Positions 49,627 to 63,477 of a stretch of 64,000 bases of DNA are shown piece by piece. Source of the DNA: Liolophura sinensis (Eukaryota > Mollusca > Polyplacophora > Chitonida > Chitonidae); the NCBI RefSeq assembly GCF_032854445.1, contig NC_088300.1, positions 23,913,608 through 23,977,607 of the forward strand, in the 5' to 3' direction. The position numbers were made by a program, and so were the translations under genes. Below the pieces are notes generated by a model. That model had not been told where the DNA came from. It made no database searches and saw only the letters and a list, made by a program, of their open reading frames with translations. Within the stretch, counting starts at the first letter, position 1. The number at the start of each line of letters is the position of its first letter.

Positions 49627-52625
49627 CTTTACATTTGAAACTAATCCTATGGACTAAATGGACATAATTGTCACCTAAGGAAAATGGTATCTCTCTTAAA
49701 TCTAATTCCAGTCTAGCAAATTTGGCTGGCTTTTGAACTGTTAAAGCCGTGTAAATTAGCATGTAAATTATGTTTAATTGGGACTAGTTCAAAACCAGCA
49801 TCCTCTTGTCAGCAAACATGCATTCAAATGTATCCTAATGCAACAACTGTTTACCTTCTTTGGTAATGCATACGCCAGACAGTTATCCTTTGCTCAGTTA
49901 ATATTTAACCATTCTGTTTTGGAAAAATTCATGAAACTGCAGATTATGGTTACAACAGGAAAACCTTAAAATGTACTGAAGTTCATATATTAACTACTAC
50001 CTCTTCCACTTCTGTACATGTAACAATATTATACAGAGCTACAAATTTTCACAAAATTTTCTCTAGTCAAGTCACTAGAACAGAGAATCCACCTTAATTA
50101 GGCAATTACAGATAAGCCTATTTTGTATCCTTATCATCTTGGCACTGGTAGAGTAAGTGATGCCATGTACACGTGCATGTACACACACTAGCCTTTACAG
50201 CTGGATACGTCTATTACATGAACAACTGTATGGTTTACAATAAGTTTCACACTGTACACACTAAAGAAACATGTATTTACATCACACAATGACAAAATTC
50301 AAACTTACAAAATTTACACTTTTGCATTTGTTTCACAAACAGTGGCCAATCATAAGAAGTGAGTCTATTTAATTTAATTCATTAGAGAAAAGAGTCATGT
50401 AAACCAGACGTGCAGGAACAGATGCTTCTTAAAACAAGATACACACATGCACTATCAGTTTCATTTTTTCGCACTAGTAAAAGTGGTACCCAATTTGTGG
50501 ACGGCAACTGAAATCTTACAGGCAATGTCAGTGAATTATGATAAACATGAACTGTACGTGTGCATATTACTGTATCAGTCTGCTTTTAACAACAGCTAAA
50601 GGTCCCTTTCTCAGTTACGTGTAAATTATGCTTTCATATATTTATTACTTTGGACAACTTGAGAAAATAGAAAAGTGGATAAGCTATTAACATATTGAGC
50701 TTGAACAAAATCACAGATATAACATGTAAAATAGGTGGTTATAATCACTGGTGTGCGAATAAAAGTCAAGTTATTAAGTAGCAATGGTAATCTCAATCAA
50801 GCCAGTGTTTATGCTTGGTACAGCATACATGTACAAAGGTGTAACAAAGTATTAAGACAGGTGAAAGTGTCACTTCTCTTCACACAGGAACACAGAAAGA
50901 TTTTGTGTGTGAATTTGATTTTACTTGAATTCATTAGCTTAATATACGACCAAACCATTAAAATGTGACATTTATGTTATGCATGCTTGGACTAACTAGG
51001 TATAAAGCTATCTCCAATGCAAAGTGTATTTCAGTGTAAATGTAACTGTGGACGGTTTTAAGTGAAGCATTGTACTGGCCGCATGGAGCATTTCTTAATA
51101 ATCATCACAGATAAACTTATCAAACAGAGCCTGGTACATGTGCATGTATGCTAAAAGTACATCAAATCGATGTTATTTTCACACTTTTGTACACAAGTAC
51201 TTCAATTACACACTACAAATAGCGACAATTAATTTCATTATGCCCAAATCATGGCCGGAACTATCTAAGACTAATCACTGGGATGATAATGGCAGAACAA
51301 TATCAAGACATTCTGTTGTCCGGTAACATAGTCCCACATGTTCATGTATGTTCATGAACCACTGATTATCAATACCGTTCCTATAAAAACAACAAATACC
51401 CTGTTTATAACTGTACATGTAGTTACAATTACGGCTACAAGCAGGATTTGCTTCAGGTGTACACACATCAGAACAATTCTGCAAAATGGGCAGAAGACAT
51501 CAACGTCAACAAAAACTATCAGACAAATACTCTTGCCCACAAGTTTTGTCTCACTAAAACTTCTGCTATAAGCATACATGTATGCATAAACAATTAAAAC
51601 ATTCTGGCATGCACATTCATTTCGTGAACGTCTAACTGCGCAAATGGACGGATGCACGATGCAGTTAGAAGAAAAAAAGATCAATACATTTGAAATACAA
51701 CCTCCTGAATGTGGCAAGTTATTAAAGCACACATGTGGTACAAGTACTTTTGACTGTCAGCAGTTTAGCATTGGGACGGTGATTATTCTGACATTACTTA
51801 TCAAGGTTCATTCAGCAGAATAAAGGCCTCTGTATCAAAGTCACAACTTGGATAAAGATACAAATGAAAGGCTAGTGCAAAAGCAGTGCAACATATTCTT
51901 AGATCTATAAGCTGTGAAGTGTACCCTATTGACAGATGGAAACAGCAAACGGAATGTAAGGCATTACTTTACGGAAAGCAAATTAAAATAATGTTTCTGC
52001 AGGCAATACAAACATTTACTGAATATTGAGCATAGTGACAATTGGCTTTCTCTTAGATTTCACATAATATATGTACCTCAGATATATGCTTTTTAATCCA
52101 ATGCTTTGGACTTGCAGGGGCATAGCAACCGGAATTAGAATGTACATGTATAAAACAGCACATCTCTTGTAACGTCATCTCTCTATACATCCTCAAATAC
52201 TTGCAGAACCAGGTTATAAGTGAATCTTCAAAGTACATACATGTACAGCGCACTATAAGCAGCGTCATCATCCACAAGACCATATCCTACATATAGGCTG
52301 TTAGAAAGAAGCCAGTGCAATACACAAAAGCTCCTGCATTCGACTAAACTCTTGACCAGAATTGAAGACTGTGACACCTGAAAGTGGCCTTCTAGAGCTG
52401 CATGAATTTACACATGGGTACAGATGGACATCCACGGCTACAGGTAAGATGATAAGATTGCATAAAGAACAGGTAGGTTAATCACCCAGGAACCACATAC
52501 TACAGGACTGATGATGTGGACTGTGCATCTCCTATAAGCCTGATGTACTTGGATTTGAATGCTGGCTACTGTTAGGTCCAGCAGAGGTTAAGAATTCGGT
52601 TGTGTAATATAACACTGAACAAAAG

Positions 52626-55600
52626 TCACCCTTCCTTACAGCCGATATTATTATCCATCAGCATCATAGCCTGTGGTTTTTCAGCTGGATATCTCATACC
52701 GGAAGTGACCGGTAGTGCCACGCTTCTCGCGTTTATATCTGGTCCTATCAACTCCTGCAGGACCTGAAGATGTTTAGATGACACTGCTGGGTTTGACTGA
52801 GCATGGTCCAGCAAAGAATCGCCCATGTAGGAGTAGAGACTATGGACCAGGTTGATGGTGGCAGTTCTCAAAGGGCTGGAGCCACTGCCCACACCCCGTC
52901 CGTTATTGTTCACACCTATCAGGTGCCATAGCAAAGGAAGTACGTGCAGAACCACCTGACGCTGCTTCTTGGTGTACACCTTTGAAACCAAATCTGTAAA
53001 AAAAAAAAAAAAAAAAAAATTAAAAAAAATACTAAAATAATACTAAATAAATAAAACTGACATAAAACTGACTCAATAAATAACACATATCAATCTCATT
53101 CCCAATGTGTAATTAATTTTCAATGATTTATTGCCCACCAAAGGCTTTTAGGCTTGAGCCAAAATGTACATATGATGTTTAGTTGCTGGTATATCATTTC
53201 TTCTCAATTTAGCTGACAACCTCGTCAGTCATGCAAAGGTTACAAATTTAAAATTTCTGTAAAAAACTAACCCAGGTTATTTATGAACCACTTCTTCAAC
53301 AGGCTGACACAACATAAGTCACGCAGAGTTTAGCCAAAAATTTCTGGCCGTAAAGATTAGCTGATTTGAGTTACTGGAGGAGATGACAGGGGAGAGTGAT
53401 CAGCCCCCAGCTGTGCAGTAATCCCCAGTGACGATCTGTCTGCTGGCCCTCGTCACATGGGGTAAACTCCCCAGGCATGGGCTCAGAGGAGGGTGATCAT
53501 ACACTGACTAGTCCATCTAGGTCCTCATTAAAATGTTGTGTGTTGCGCGTAACAAGCCATTGTTCTCAAGGTCAGGTCAGTCGGTCATCCTTTTGTTTTG
53601 ACAAGTGAAATGACTTGCGGAAAATGACCTAGAATTTCCCCTTCGGTTACTTCTGCACAGTCTGAGTTGGGGGCGACATGAGATATCAGCCCCCACCCCA
53701 CATTTAACTTTGCGAAGGCTTAGGTTGCTAATCTGCACTGGATGGGGGTCAACTGCTGTACTAGACAGTGAGGCTTAAAGATTTCCTGACCAGTCACACA
53801 TTTATTTTTACTCCTGAATTAAAGTGAATAAAGTTTCAAGCAATAGTTGAAACAAACCTGTATATTCCAAAAATGTCCACACTAAACAGGCTACATCACG
53901 TATTACTTATCAGGTCGACAGGCTAAATTTGCGGATTACACTTGCTGGCCTCAGTTAAATGGATGAATGCTTAATTGTTCAGGTTAATTGTGGAGGTCGC
54001 CTGATGATAGCACTATCCAGGGCATGGTGATGTCCGTTCACAGCCCCGTAAATAAATTTAACAAATCAGCAAGCGAAGATATATCAGCAATACAAGTCTG
54101 AATGGTAAGTATCAGTCAGCAAGCTCTCGTAAAATAGCAGTGGTGTTTGCCACGTTTCATGCACATGTTATTTTGTTACAATCGAAACTCTCCTCCCATT
54201 TCAGAAGAAATTTTCCCGCCTTATTAAATGGGGCACCTTCAGTTCGACACAGAAAACACTCTAGCCTGGTTCTCGCATTATTGTCACAGTTGATTGCCAT
54301 GCACTGGACTGAGTCAGGTGTGCATAAATGTCTACAGGTAACGGACAGCTTACCGATTTCAACACTGACCAATTACATGCATTTATTTTCATTGTAACTC
54401 AGCTTTTAAGAGTTCTACAAGAGTTGACAGCTGCATTTTCAGTGAAGCATGAGCATGTTTGTAGGTCTTGTCACAGGTATGTACAATCCTCCGAACACAC
54501 TCCTCAGGCCCTCACTGCCCCCTGCTGTGTCCAATTACCACGAATCACAACTACACACAAAGAATCGTGAGATGTACTTTTTAAAATCATTGGCTAAACT
54601 CCACGTGATTTATGGTAATACCATTAGATTTTGTCTCTCCTATTTTTAGTATGCTTCACTCTTATATAAGTCCATTGTATGCCCAAGTCCTTATTAAAGT
54701 TCATAAAATAACTGAAGTCAAAAACTTTTTGCCTTCAGTCCTAACATAGCGCTTCTCAAAAACACTAAAGCTGAACACTTAAGTCTGGTAAGACGTTGTT
54801 TGCCTGTCAACAAAATTTTGTGAATGCGAGCCTAGTTCAAAGTTTTAATAAGACAATATATCATCAAATAAATTCAACTGAAAACAGTTCAGTTATTTAC
54901 CTTTTCAGGCATTTGTATTTCAAAAATGTGGAAACAAAACAATCTAGAAAGGGGTATATTAAACACACTTGAACTTTAAACTTACATGCTACTTTCTCCA
55001 CCATGTCTGGTTGACTTCTGCTGCTGGCACTCTGAGCTTGGTTGGCGAATGGCTGAATAAGCAGGGCACCATCTGTCATATAAGTACATGTAAGTAAACT
55101 GTTTACATAAACCTTTCTGATAGGCAAATCACTAAAGTAATAGACTGGTAATTTCTACACTTTGACAAAATCGGGCTGTGCACTGATTTATTTTTCATCC
55201 TGAAGTCTATTCACATTTTACACAAAGGGTTATGATCTTTCAACGGTCCATTATTAGTAAATGCTAGATAATGGGGTATCGGCAGATTTTCCTCTCAAAA
55301 CAGGTGGCGCTAGTTTAAATAGGACTTGCAAGTCCTTTGCTGCGAGACGCAAAACATTTAGCGAGCTGCGGATTTATCTGTGACGTATTTGGTCAACCCA
55401 CTGTGACTCCGCATTTTTGACCCTGCAGTGGAATGTCCAGCGTCATAGGCACCTCCACATATGAGTAGACTTCACTAACTTACAAAACAGCTTTAAAAGA
55501 ATGTAGTCACATAGTCACATGAAATGACTATGTTGCTACATTTGTAGATCAAAAGGGTGATCAAAATTAATAATAACAGCAGAAAACCAGAAGTTCTTGA

Positions 55601-58600
55601 TTCATAATCAAAGCTCCAAAACTGACCTATATGCTCCAGGAGCATGTCCAATATGCTCATGGCCACTTGTTTGATCTCTGTGTTTTTAGAGTTGAGGTTT
55701 GGAGTGATGTTCTGTACTGTCATGTTGATCACTGAGGAGAACCAGTCTTTGAGGGTGGGGATGATCTGTAACATGGCCTGTAGGGCAAAAAGGTTCACCT
55801 TACTGTTAGGGTCCTGTAGCCGTGGCAAAAACTTGTCAAAAATCTGAAATAGAAAATATAGACAACGTTATCCAAACAGCATGTCAGAAAATTAATAGAA
55901 GAAGTGGTTTATTTGTTCACTGTTGCTTTGTTCAGTTTTGTGAAATCCAAACTGGAAGAGGGTTTTCATGGTCACTGCATTGGCCCTAAAATTTGACTCA
56001 ACACTGCATTTTCAGAGGCAAAAAAATATCATATTACATTTAGTGCTTAAGCTTTATCTTTTTCTTTATCATTCCATCTTCTAAACAAATCTCAAAGCAT
56101 CTTCCTAAGATTAACAGAACTCTTATATCCAAGCACAGCTGTCACAGTTTTAGATAAAATACAGTATCTGCTCTGGGTGTTTTGCATATACACAGAAAAT
56201 CACAAGTGCTGTTTTTAACGACTTGTATCTAAAACACAGAAAAGCCGTAGGAAACAAAAGAGGGGTAGGAAACAAAAAGAGGGGTAGGAAACAAAAAGAG
56301 GGGTAGAAAACAAAAGAAGGATAGAAAGCCTGCCTTGACGATCTGGTTGCCGATGATGTTGGTGTTGTTTTCGCACATGTCCAGGAATTCTGTGATCCCG
56401 CGGTAACGGTCCCTCCAATCACTGGCAGCCAGAAGTGCCAGCATCTGTTTGATCTCTTCCTGAGTACGATCGTCTGTTCGTACGACGCGTCTTTTTGTTG
56501 TCTCCGCCATCCCTGACATACTGTTGGCAATAAGGTGCAAATCTCATTTACAAAAGCAGTAATAACAATGTTTCAGGATTAACATTCTCAGGAAAGCTTT
56601 TGTATTAAGGATGTTTGCAGGCACTTTTTTTGCATTTTTATTTTTCTCATAATGGTTTGATGTTTGTCACATTTTCTCTCATGATTGAAATCAAGCAAGC
56701 AAATAAGCAGATAGCAAAGGGGTTCTCACATATCTATTCACAAACACATACCTGACTGCAGATCCACCTCGGAAAGAACTTGACCTTGACCCCTGACCTG
56801 ACCTTCGGGATCGCGCTGATGTACTTTCTGAGGGCATATCACCCAAACCCTGAGAGAAAAAAAAACACAGATGTTAGTTTATACCATATATAAAACTGTA
56901 TGTAAGAGTCAGTTATGAAGTTCTAAATGTAACATACACACATAAATCCTTCTATCTTATTTCTTTGTAGCTTTACTTTTAAAAGGGCAAAGAACACCCA
57001 CATATGCATATCTTAACCACAAAATATTTACCTTTATTCTCAGATTTTCCACAATATCGCTGACACTCTTCAGTGTGTTAGCTGGCAGATGTTTTGACAG
57101 CATTCGGTCGAACTCCTGGTATGACATCAACATGTGGAAAATTTTTCGGCCATTATATCTGTCAAAGACAAAAAAATACTTCCTTAATTTAAATGGAAAT
57201 AATGACAAAAGACACATAGTCCTTTGTGCAGACAAGGTAGAATGATACTCAAATTAAGCAGTAATAAAATGATAGACAAATATGAGAAATTGCTTACAAA
57301 AGAATGCGTGTATATTTTTCCAACCTACTAAATAGCTACTTTTGGTTTGGGGCACCCCTTTCTAGGGTTAGGTTAATGTAACTCAATTGATTCTAAAGCT
57401 AAACCCATGAAGCATCAAGAATATAAGAGTGACACATGTCTATAGCTGTTACAAACCTGGTCTCCGGAGAGCTGTCCATGACGAACTGCGCCGCCGTGGG
57501 CAGAACCCTGTCTGTGATGTCCTTCACCCCACTCAGCACCTTGCCTGGCCCCAGCCTCTCCACAACCTGCACCAAGAACAGGGCTGCCGTCTTCCTCACC
57601 GCTGTGTTCTTATGTCTGTAATGCATAATAACCATACAACAAACTGACTTCAAAGGAAGATGATTACATAAAGTAATTAGGGGATGGTAATGATATACAT
57701 GTAATTGGTGTGCTAGCATTCACTTACTGCTTTCAAAGAAAATCAATAAAAGAACCCATTAAACATGATTAAGAGTACATACAAGTAGATTACAAAAAGA
57801 ATCATCCTCAATTCAGTAATTACAAATTATCCCAGTGTAACTGTGACACTCACGTCGCCCCGCCAGCTATGATGGCTAGCAGCGCCCTCTGTGATGTTGT
57901 GTTCTCCACCATTAGGGACAGGGCGCGATCCACATCATCGCGGATAAAGCCATTGCTCTCTCCATTCTTAGCTAACAATGCCTTCACAACCATATCCAGG
58001 TCCTGACAACAGACCACTTTTGTTAATATCAAAGATAAACAAGTGTTAAGGGAGGTGCAAAATGCAAATATTTGTTCTGATTGTACAAACTGTACAGTGT
58101 AAAGTTATTACTAGCACTGGCAAGTCAAACTCAGCCTTTACTGGAATGATTACGCCTGAATCCCTTAGTTCTGTGCTAAACAGCAGGAAAAAGAAAAAGA
58201 GAAAAAATTAGCTACAACCCCACCAGATCCAACACTCTTAACCTGACCCTCCACTGCAACCCCCAAACTGAAAGAAACCTTGGTCAGTAGTTTCACTTAC
58301 TACGTCCATTTTATTACGCAGAGACTGGAACATGTCTCCAACACAAACAACAGCCAGCCTGGATACCTGGGATCTCAAGTTTTTCACCTGAACAAAAAAT
58401 ATATTCAACAGTCATTATTATTACAGGTCAGCATTGAAGTTGGAAATTTCTTAGACAATGAGGACAAAATGATCAAAACGAAACTACACTGAAAGTAATA
58501 TTTGTTTAAATTCATTTCACCATGGAGACAGATCTCCTCCTTGATCTACTCTGGTAATTACAAATTGCTGAGTCAGTACAAGTGCTAACAGCTGACATCC

Positions 58601-61600
58601 AAAGTAACCTATACCTTCTAATTTTCAAGACAGACTCAAGTAGTGCTGAATGCAAATAATTCCATTTCTCTTTCAGTTTTTGGGGGGAAGTAAAGATATG
58701 AATATGTTGTTCATTAGATGTACAAGCTATGTGAAAAAAAGAAACTAAAAATATTCCTGCTACAATTACATGTATACTGGGTAAAAAAAAAAACAACAGA
58801 AAAACAGATCAGGTGTCCCAAAAATTAGAAGAATTAGGGTAGTACACATATTCACTGTTCTCTTGGGTTTCTGTGTGGCACATGTAGGGAAGTTTGTCAG
58901 TAAATTGACTGTAAACTGTCAAAGGTCGGTGGTTTTCATAGACTAGGCACTTTTTTCTATCCATAAATCTGACTGTCATGGTATCAATGAAAAATTCTTG
59001 AGTGTGGCATAAACAATAATAAAAAAAACCCATAAATATATTACATACAAATGACACTGACATGGTTCAAGCACAATCCAATTCTTTTCATCACAGAATT
59101 TACAAGACTATCAGGTTTGCTAGTCCACACACTGTTTACTCAACTCTTTATTTCGCGCTTTCAGAACTCACCTCAGCAATCAGTGCTATGTTCACTGTGT
59201 GTAACTGAGCTATCAAAACATCAGGGTGGTATTTGCACAGCCTCCTCACAATGTTTATACCATTACATTTTGTTTCCCTGTAGAATAATAAAAATGCAGA
59301 AGACATGTGAACAAAGTGCGTGGGAAATCAATATTGGCAGGAATGCACAATGTCTAAGATCAATGTTACTTTTTACATGTCTATTAAGGTTTTGTACATT
59401 ATACTGTCAGACAGGTGCGACAATAGCAGAACCGGGTCAAGGAAAGGTATCTTTTAGCTCTGCTGCAAAGATATAAGAATAGCCAGAGCAGATTTTATCC
59501 ATAAATGAAAGGATGTATTTGAGAAATACTGTTCTAATTAAAATGGGATAATGATTCTTGTGGTTTGAAGTTATTTACATGTACACTTTCAATCTGAATA
59601 AATTTTAAAAACAGTTCACAGAATATGACGCTTGTATACCTTTGTCTACAAACATGAGGTAAAGTATTTATATCATATCCCTGGTGAGTAATTTTGCAAT
59701 CACCAAAATCTCAGCTGTCCCACAAAGATATGAGGGGAGGAGGAGGGGGGGGGGGGAATACTGTATTAGATGTCATGCTCTAAGGTCAACTACACATTTC
59801 ACAAAAAAGAGGAGGTCATTGCCTGTAAATATAATATTAAAATTCTACATTAACTGTACAGATATGAAAGCCCATGACTTGCACGACGAGTTTTGTAGTC
59901 TGTTTGCTAAAGATATCAAATTACAGGGCATTTACCAGTCTTGCTGACCCATGTATTTCATGGCTTCTCTCAGTGCGGCATCAGGGTCTCTGAATGGCTC
60001 CCAGTCCTCAGGGTTCTCTGAGGTGACCACAGACTTGGTTGAGGCCGACACTGGGGCAGGAGAGCTGTCAGAGTTTAACCCTCCTCTGTTTACATAACAA
60101 TAAATTTGACAACAATTTTAATTTAAAAAAAAAAAGTTGCTGAGACTCAAATTTCAAATTTTATAATGATATTAAGTGCCCTTATAAGTAAGTATAAAGT
60201 CAGATAAACAGTAGATAAATATAGCATGCATATGTATTCTGACTTGTAACAGAGTACTAAAATTAACTTGAAAGTGAAAATGCCTGTCCTTTACATCTAG
60301 ATTCAAGTGAAGTAAATCAACTGGGCGAATTTGTGATTCGGTTTGCGAATAAATCTTTCTAAAACACACATATGTTTTAGACAAATATATGCACCTGTAT
60401 ATACAGTGTATACGTGTATTAAAGTACATGTACTGCAGGTATTAGCACAAGATCATAAAACTTGAAACATTGATTGAAATAGGCTCAAAGGCAAAAACAA
60501 AACCAACACCACCAGATGCTTAGAATATTACTATTACTGCTTTAGATAAGGAGGCAACAATTCATGCACTTCTTTCTTTGAGTCTACTACAATGGTAAGC
60601 TACAATTTCAAAGATCAAGGCAGTCAATAAGGACTCTCAAAGTGGCAGCGATACAACACATTCATTGAAGGTATTCATAAATGACAAAACAACATACAGC
60701 TTTCATTGCAGCAATATTCTCAGCATGAATGTAATGAAGAATGGGACAGGAGAAAATGAGCAAGTATCATACATAGATACAGGTGTACAACAATGGATTT
60801 AATATTACATGCAGAATTTAACCCAGGTTGTCTCCCCCTGCACAGCACAATTACATGGTTCAACAACCAGGTCAATAAATCTATTTCTCATACATTGTGT
60901 AGCTGGTATCTGCATGAAAAGGAATCAAGCCAGGTAGGAGAGGAACAAAAGCTGATTGAAATTTTGCAAAAAAGGCTTGTATGGATATTGGCTTCGAACT
61001 GGCCTAGTTCTGTCACAGTGGTGAGTTCTAAGGCAGAGACAGATGATAAAATCTCCATTGTTTACTAGATCACATTAGCTATTGATTTCTGGCCTTTCCT
61101 TAACAACCTCCCTGACAACAAGCCCAGTATCTTGGAGCAGGTTGTCAGTAAACATCCTGTAGTCAGGCATGTGGAGTCTGCAAAGACTGAATGTTCATTG
61201 AATTATTTAATGCCATGTACTTACGTTTTTGACTTCTTGCGTGGGGAGAGCGTATGCGGTGGCTTGGTGGGTGAGGTGTATTTGGCTGGCCCAGAGGAAT
61301 TTCCAGATATAGCAAGAGCTGAAATGCCAGAAAACCAATGTAAAGACAGGGTGGGCAGCGAAGACACATCGATATATTTAAGCTCAGTGACACCAGTCCT
61401 ACAAATAGAACACATCGAACACTGGACGTAAATGCCAACCATGCACTTTAATGGATTCCATACCTGAGGCATTTTTACATCTAGAAATAATACCAAAACA
61501 TAAACGATAAGCTCATCAATATAATGCAGTACCAACTAAATGAAGTTTCAAAGTACATGGGTTCCCAAGAAAGTTTTCTTGACAGACAAACATACATTCA

Positions 61601-63441
61601 TGACTGCAGGTAGCACCCATTCCCCTCCAGCATACTGCCTGGTATTAACTACTCTAGCTGAGACCTGACTGGCGTGATCCCACTACACCAGTTATACACA
61701 TCACAGAACCACTACACTCCATTAGACGAGATCTAATCAGGACACACCTGGCCAAGTCAGGTGAATATCCTTCTCTACACCCTGAAACAGAGGCAGTGTT
61801 TCGCTGCAGGTAACTTAATACCTCCATTAACCCTAAGTCTACCACATGTATGACACACCTGTGAGGTACCAGCCAATGAGCTGGCCCAAATGGGACCTGC
61901 TAACGTGCCATAAACGGTTAGAGCATAAAGAGTAAGGTTAATTACTGCAGGTACATGTAGGTACTACAAACAACGCCATCACGACCAGGTCACACTGACT
62001 CTGGCTCACATGTAAGGCCTGTGGCATGACCTATTCATAAGCCTGTGTAATAGATAAGGTTACCTAATACCTTACAACAGTAAACTGTTCACAGATCCCC
62101 ACTGTACTTACACTGGGCATTCGCAGTCAAGCGAATCCGAGACAAACTCGGCTGACTTTGTTTCTCTTTCCCAGCCAGCTGGCGATCCACAAAGCGGTCA
62201 GTGTCATAAGATAATATGTGGGTGGAGACTTTAAGAGAATCAGAGACATCAGATACAAAACTACAGTCAGAATTCAAATCATCACAGTATATGTCCGACA
62301 GACCACTTGCATTTGTAGATGTAGAGGAGCTACTTTGATGATACTTTGGTGAATCCACGGAGCGCTGAGGAGTCTTAGAATGGCCTGTCTTCTCCGTGAC
62401 AAGTGATGTGTCCCCCTGCAGGCCCCTCCTAGCAGAGCTATCTAAACTTCTGCTCCTGTGATAGTCACTACTGGTTTGACTCACCCCCCTTTCTTTCTTC
62501 CTGAAATTTTGCTCAAAGGCTGTCCTATCACTACTTGAGCTTTTTACATCCCTAACAACTCTATTCAACAGATGTTTCTCACTTTGTCGACTATCTGAAA
62601 CTGAAAAGATGTTCCCATGAGAGCGTGACTCCTTGACTCTCTTGCTAGCTGATGAATGTTCAACAGTTTGGTGAATATTTGGTAAACTTGTCCTTGATTC
62701 GGCATTTTTATCTAAAATATACTGTTTCGCCACAGGTATTCGCGTTCTTCTCCCCTCAGCACTTAAAGGAAGTATCTGAACGCTAACTGTTTCAGACTTG
62801 GAATCTAAATCTGTACTTCTCTGGATGTTTTCGCCACTGTTAACATACATATCTTTCTCCACAGACCTCTCTTGTTTATTACGAGACACCGTTTCTCTTT
62901 GCTGACTTCCCCTTTTATTGCCATCTTTGTTTTGCACTACTGAGGTATGTTCAGGAAACAGTTGCTTATTTTTATTTGGACTTCTCCTTTGCAGCAGTGG
63001 CTTTTCAGAGTCTTGAATAGGACTCTCTTCTCGGTTAGACTGCACATGGCAAGACTGAGCATTAGGCAGCTTGTCATAGTTAGGCTTCAGCTTTCCTGAA
63101 CCTGACAGACTGGATCTCTTGTCCTGGGATAATGGCTCATGGTAAATCGTGGCCTTATGAATATCTTCAGCTTGTGGCTTGAACTGGGAACCAGAAGAGA
63201 GAGAATTCTTCGTGTGAGCTTTTTTCTCACTTTTGCCATCCTGAAGAGGTAGATCAGGTCTGTTCTTTCCATCAGATCTGCCTGAAGCCCTGAAAGGGAA
63301 ATCCCTCTCGGCTCCTGTTGGCAGACCTTGTCGTCTGGAAGCAGAGTGGCTGTTCCTGCCAACCAAGGCCTTGGTTTGTGATGGCGCTAAAGCAATGTTT
63401 CTATCCGTGGTTTCTACCTGAGAACTACATCGTCCACCCAT
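52626..63441 (-). CDS. TOGARAM1: TOGARAM1/crescerin-like TOG-array protein, C-terminal part (linker and last two TOG domains)
   Basis: Exons, high to low: 63441(or further)-62112, 61318-61225, 60085-59936, 59277-59172, 58387-58301, 58002-57854, 57615-57457, 57158-57032, 56849-56752, 56520-56334, 55843-55627, 55072-54986 and 52993-52626. All phases chain, giving about 1052 aa here. The 1.3-kb first exon is a disordered Ser/Lys/Arg-rich linker. Exons from 60085 to 57032 form one TOG domain: FRDPDAALREAMKYM, EVKNLRSQVSRLAVVC, NGFIRDDVDRALSLMV and LPTAAQFVMDSSPETR. Exons 56520-52626 form the last TOG: LLAASDWRDRYRGI, LQDPNSKVNLFALQAML and the C-terminal helices. The family binds tubulin and promotes microtubule assembly in cilia; it has four TOG domains, so two should lie to the right of the window. 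The start of the linker exon is uncertain: an in-frame stop lies at 63475-63477, and a possible acceptor at 63418 gives CAG|GTAGAA. Intron 56333-55844 begins with GC rather than GT. Confidence 0.92.
52998..53019 (-). repeat. T22 tract forming the last TOGARAM1 acceptor
   Basis: Twenty-two consecutive A on the plus strand; on the minus strand this is a T run directly before ACAG and the terminal exon at 52993. Confidence 0.9.
55960..56145 (-). repeat. Dispersed repeat R1, minus copy
   Basis: Shares cagaggcaaaaaaatatcat, aatctcaaagcatcttccta and agattaacagaactct. TOGARAM1 intron. Confidence 0.6.
56248..56330. repeat. 18-19-bp purine/pyrimidine minisatellite next to a GC splice donor
   Basis: Four units of taggaaacaaaa(a)gagggg and a partial fifth. 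On the transcribed (minus) strand it is a pyrimidine tract starting four bases after the GC donor at 56333. Confidence 0.9.
58880..59035 (+). mobile_element. Old family A SINE fragment
   Basis: Diverged body and end (ggaagtttgtcagtaaattg, attcttgagtgtggcataaac) followed by A-rich sequence. TOGARAM1 intron. Confidence 0.5.
59734..59756 (+). repeat. G-rich tract with a run of 12 G
   Basis: GGGGAGGAGGA followed by 12 G. It could form a G-quadruplex on the plus strand, opposite to TOGARAM1 transcription, 180 bp from an exon. Confidence 0.8.
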
Positions 63442-63477
63442 TCCTTTACCCCATTCCTTCACCCCATGCCTCAGTTA

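Larger units (their letters stand above)
45543..52625. other. Convergent intergenic or 3' UTR space, CGRRF1 and TOGARAM1
   Basis: About 7 kb without a recognisable coding exon, except two SINE copies (46330-46500 and 49357-49626). It probably includes both 3' UTRs. On the minus strand AATAAA at 47798-47803 and ATTAAA at 52091-52096 are candidate TOGARAM1 polyadenylation signals. Candidate plus-strand signals for CGRRF1 include AATAAA near 46664. None can be confirmed without transcript ends. Confidence 0.6.

Noticed and set aside
57429-57647. Plus-strand frames opposite TOGARAM1 exons (also 55644-55847)
   Set aside because: Antisense shadows of well-supported exons.
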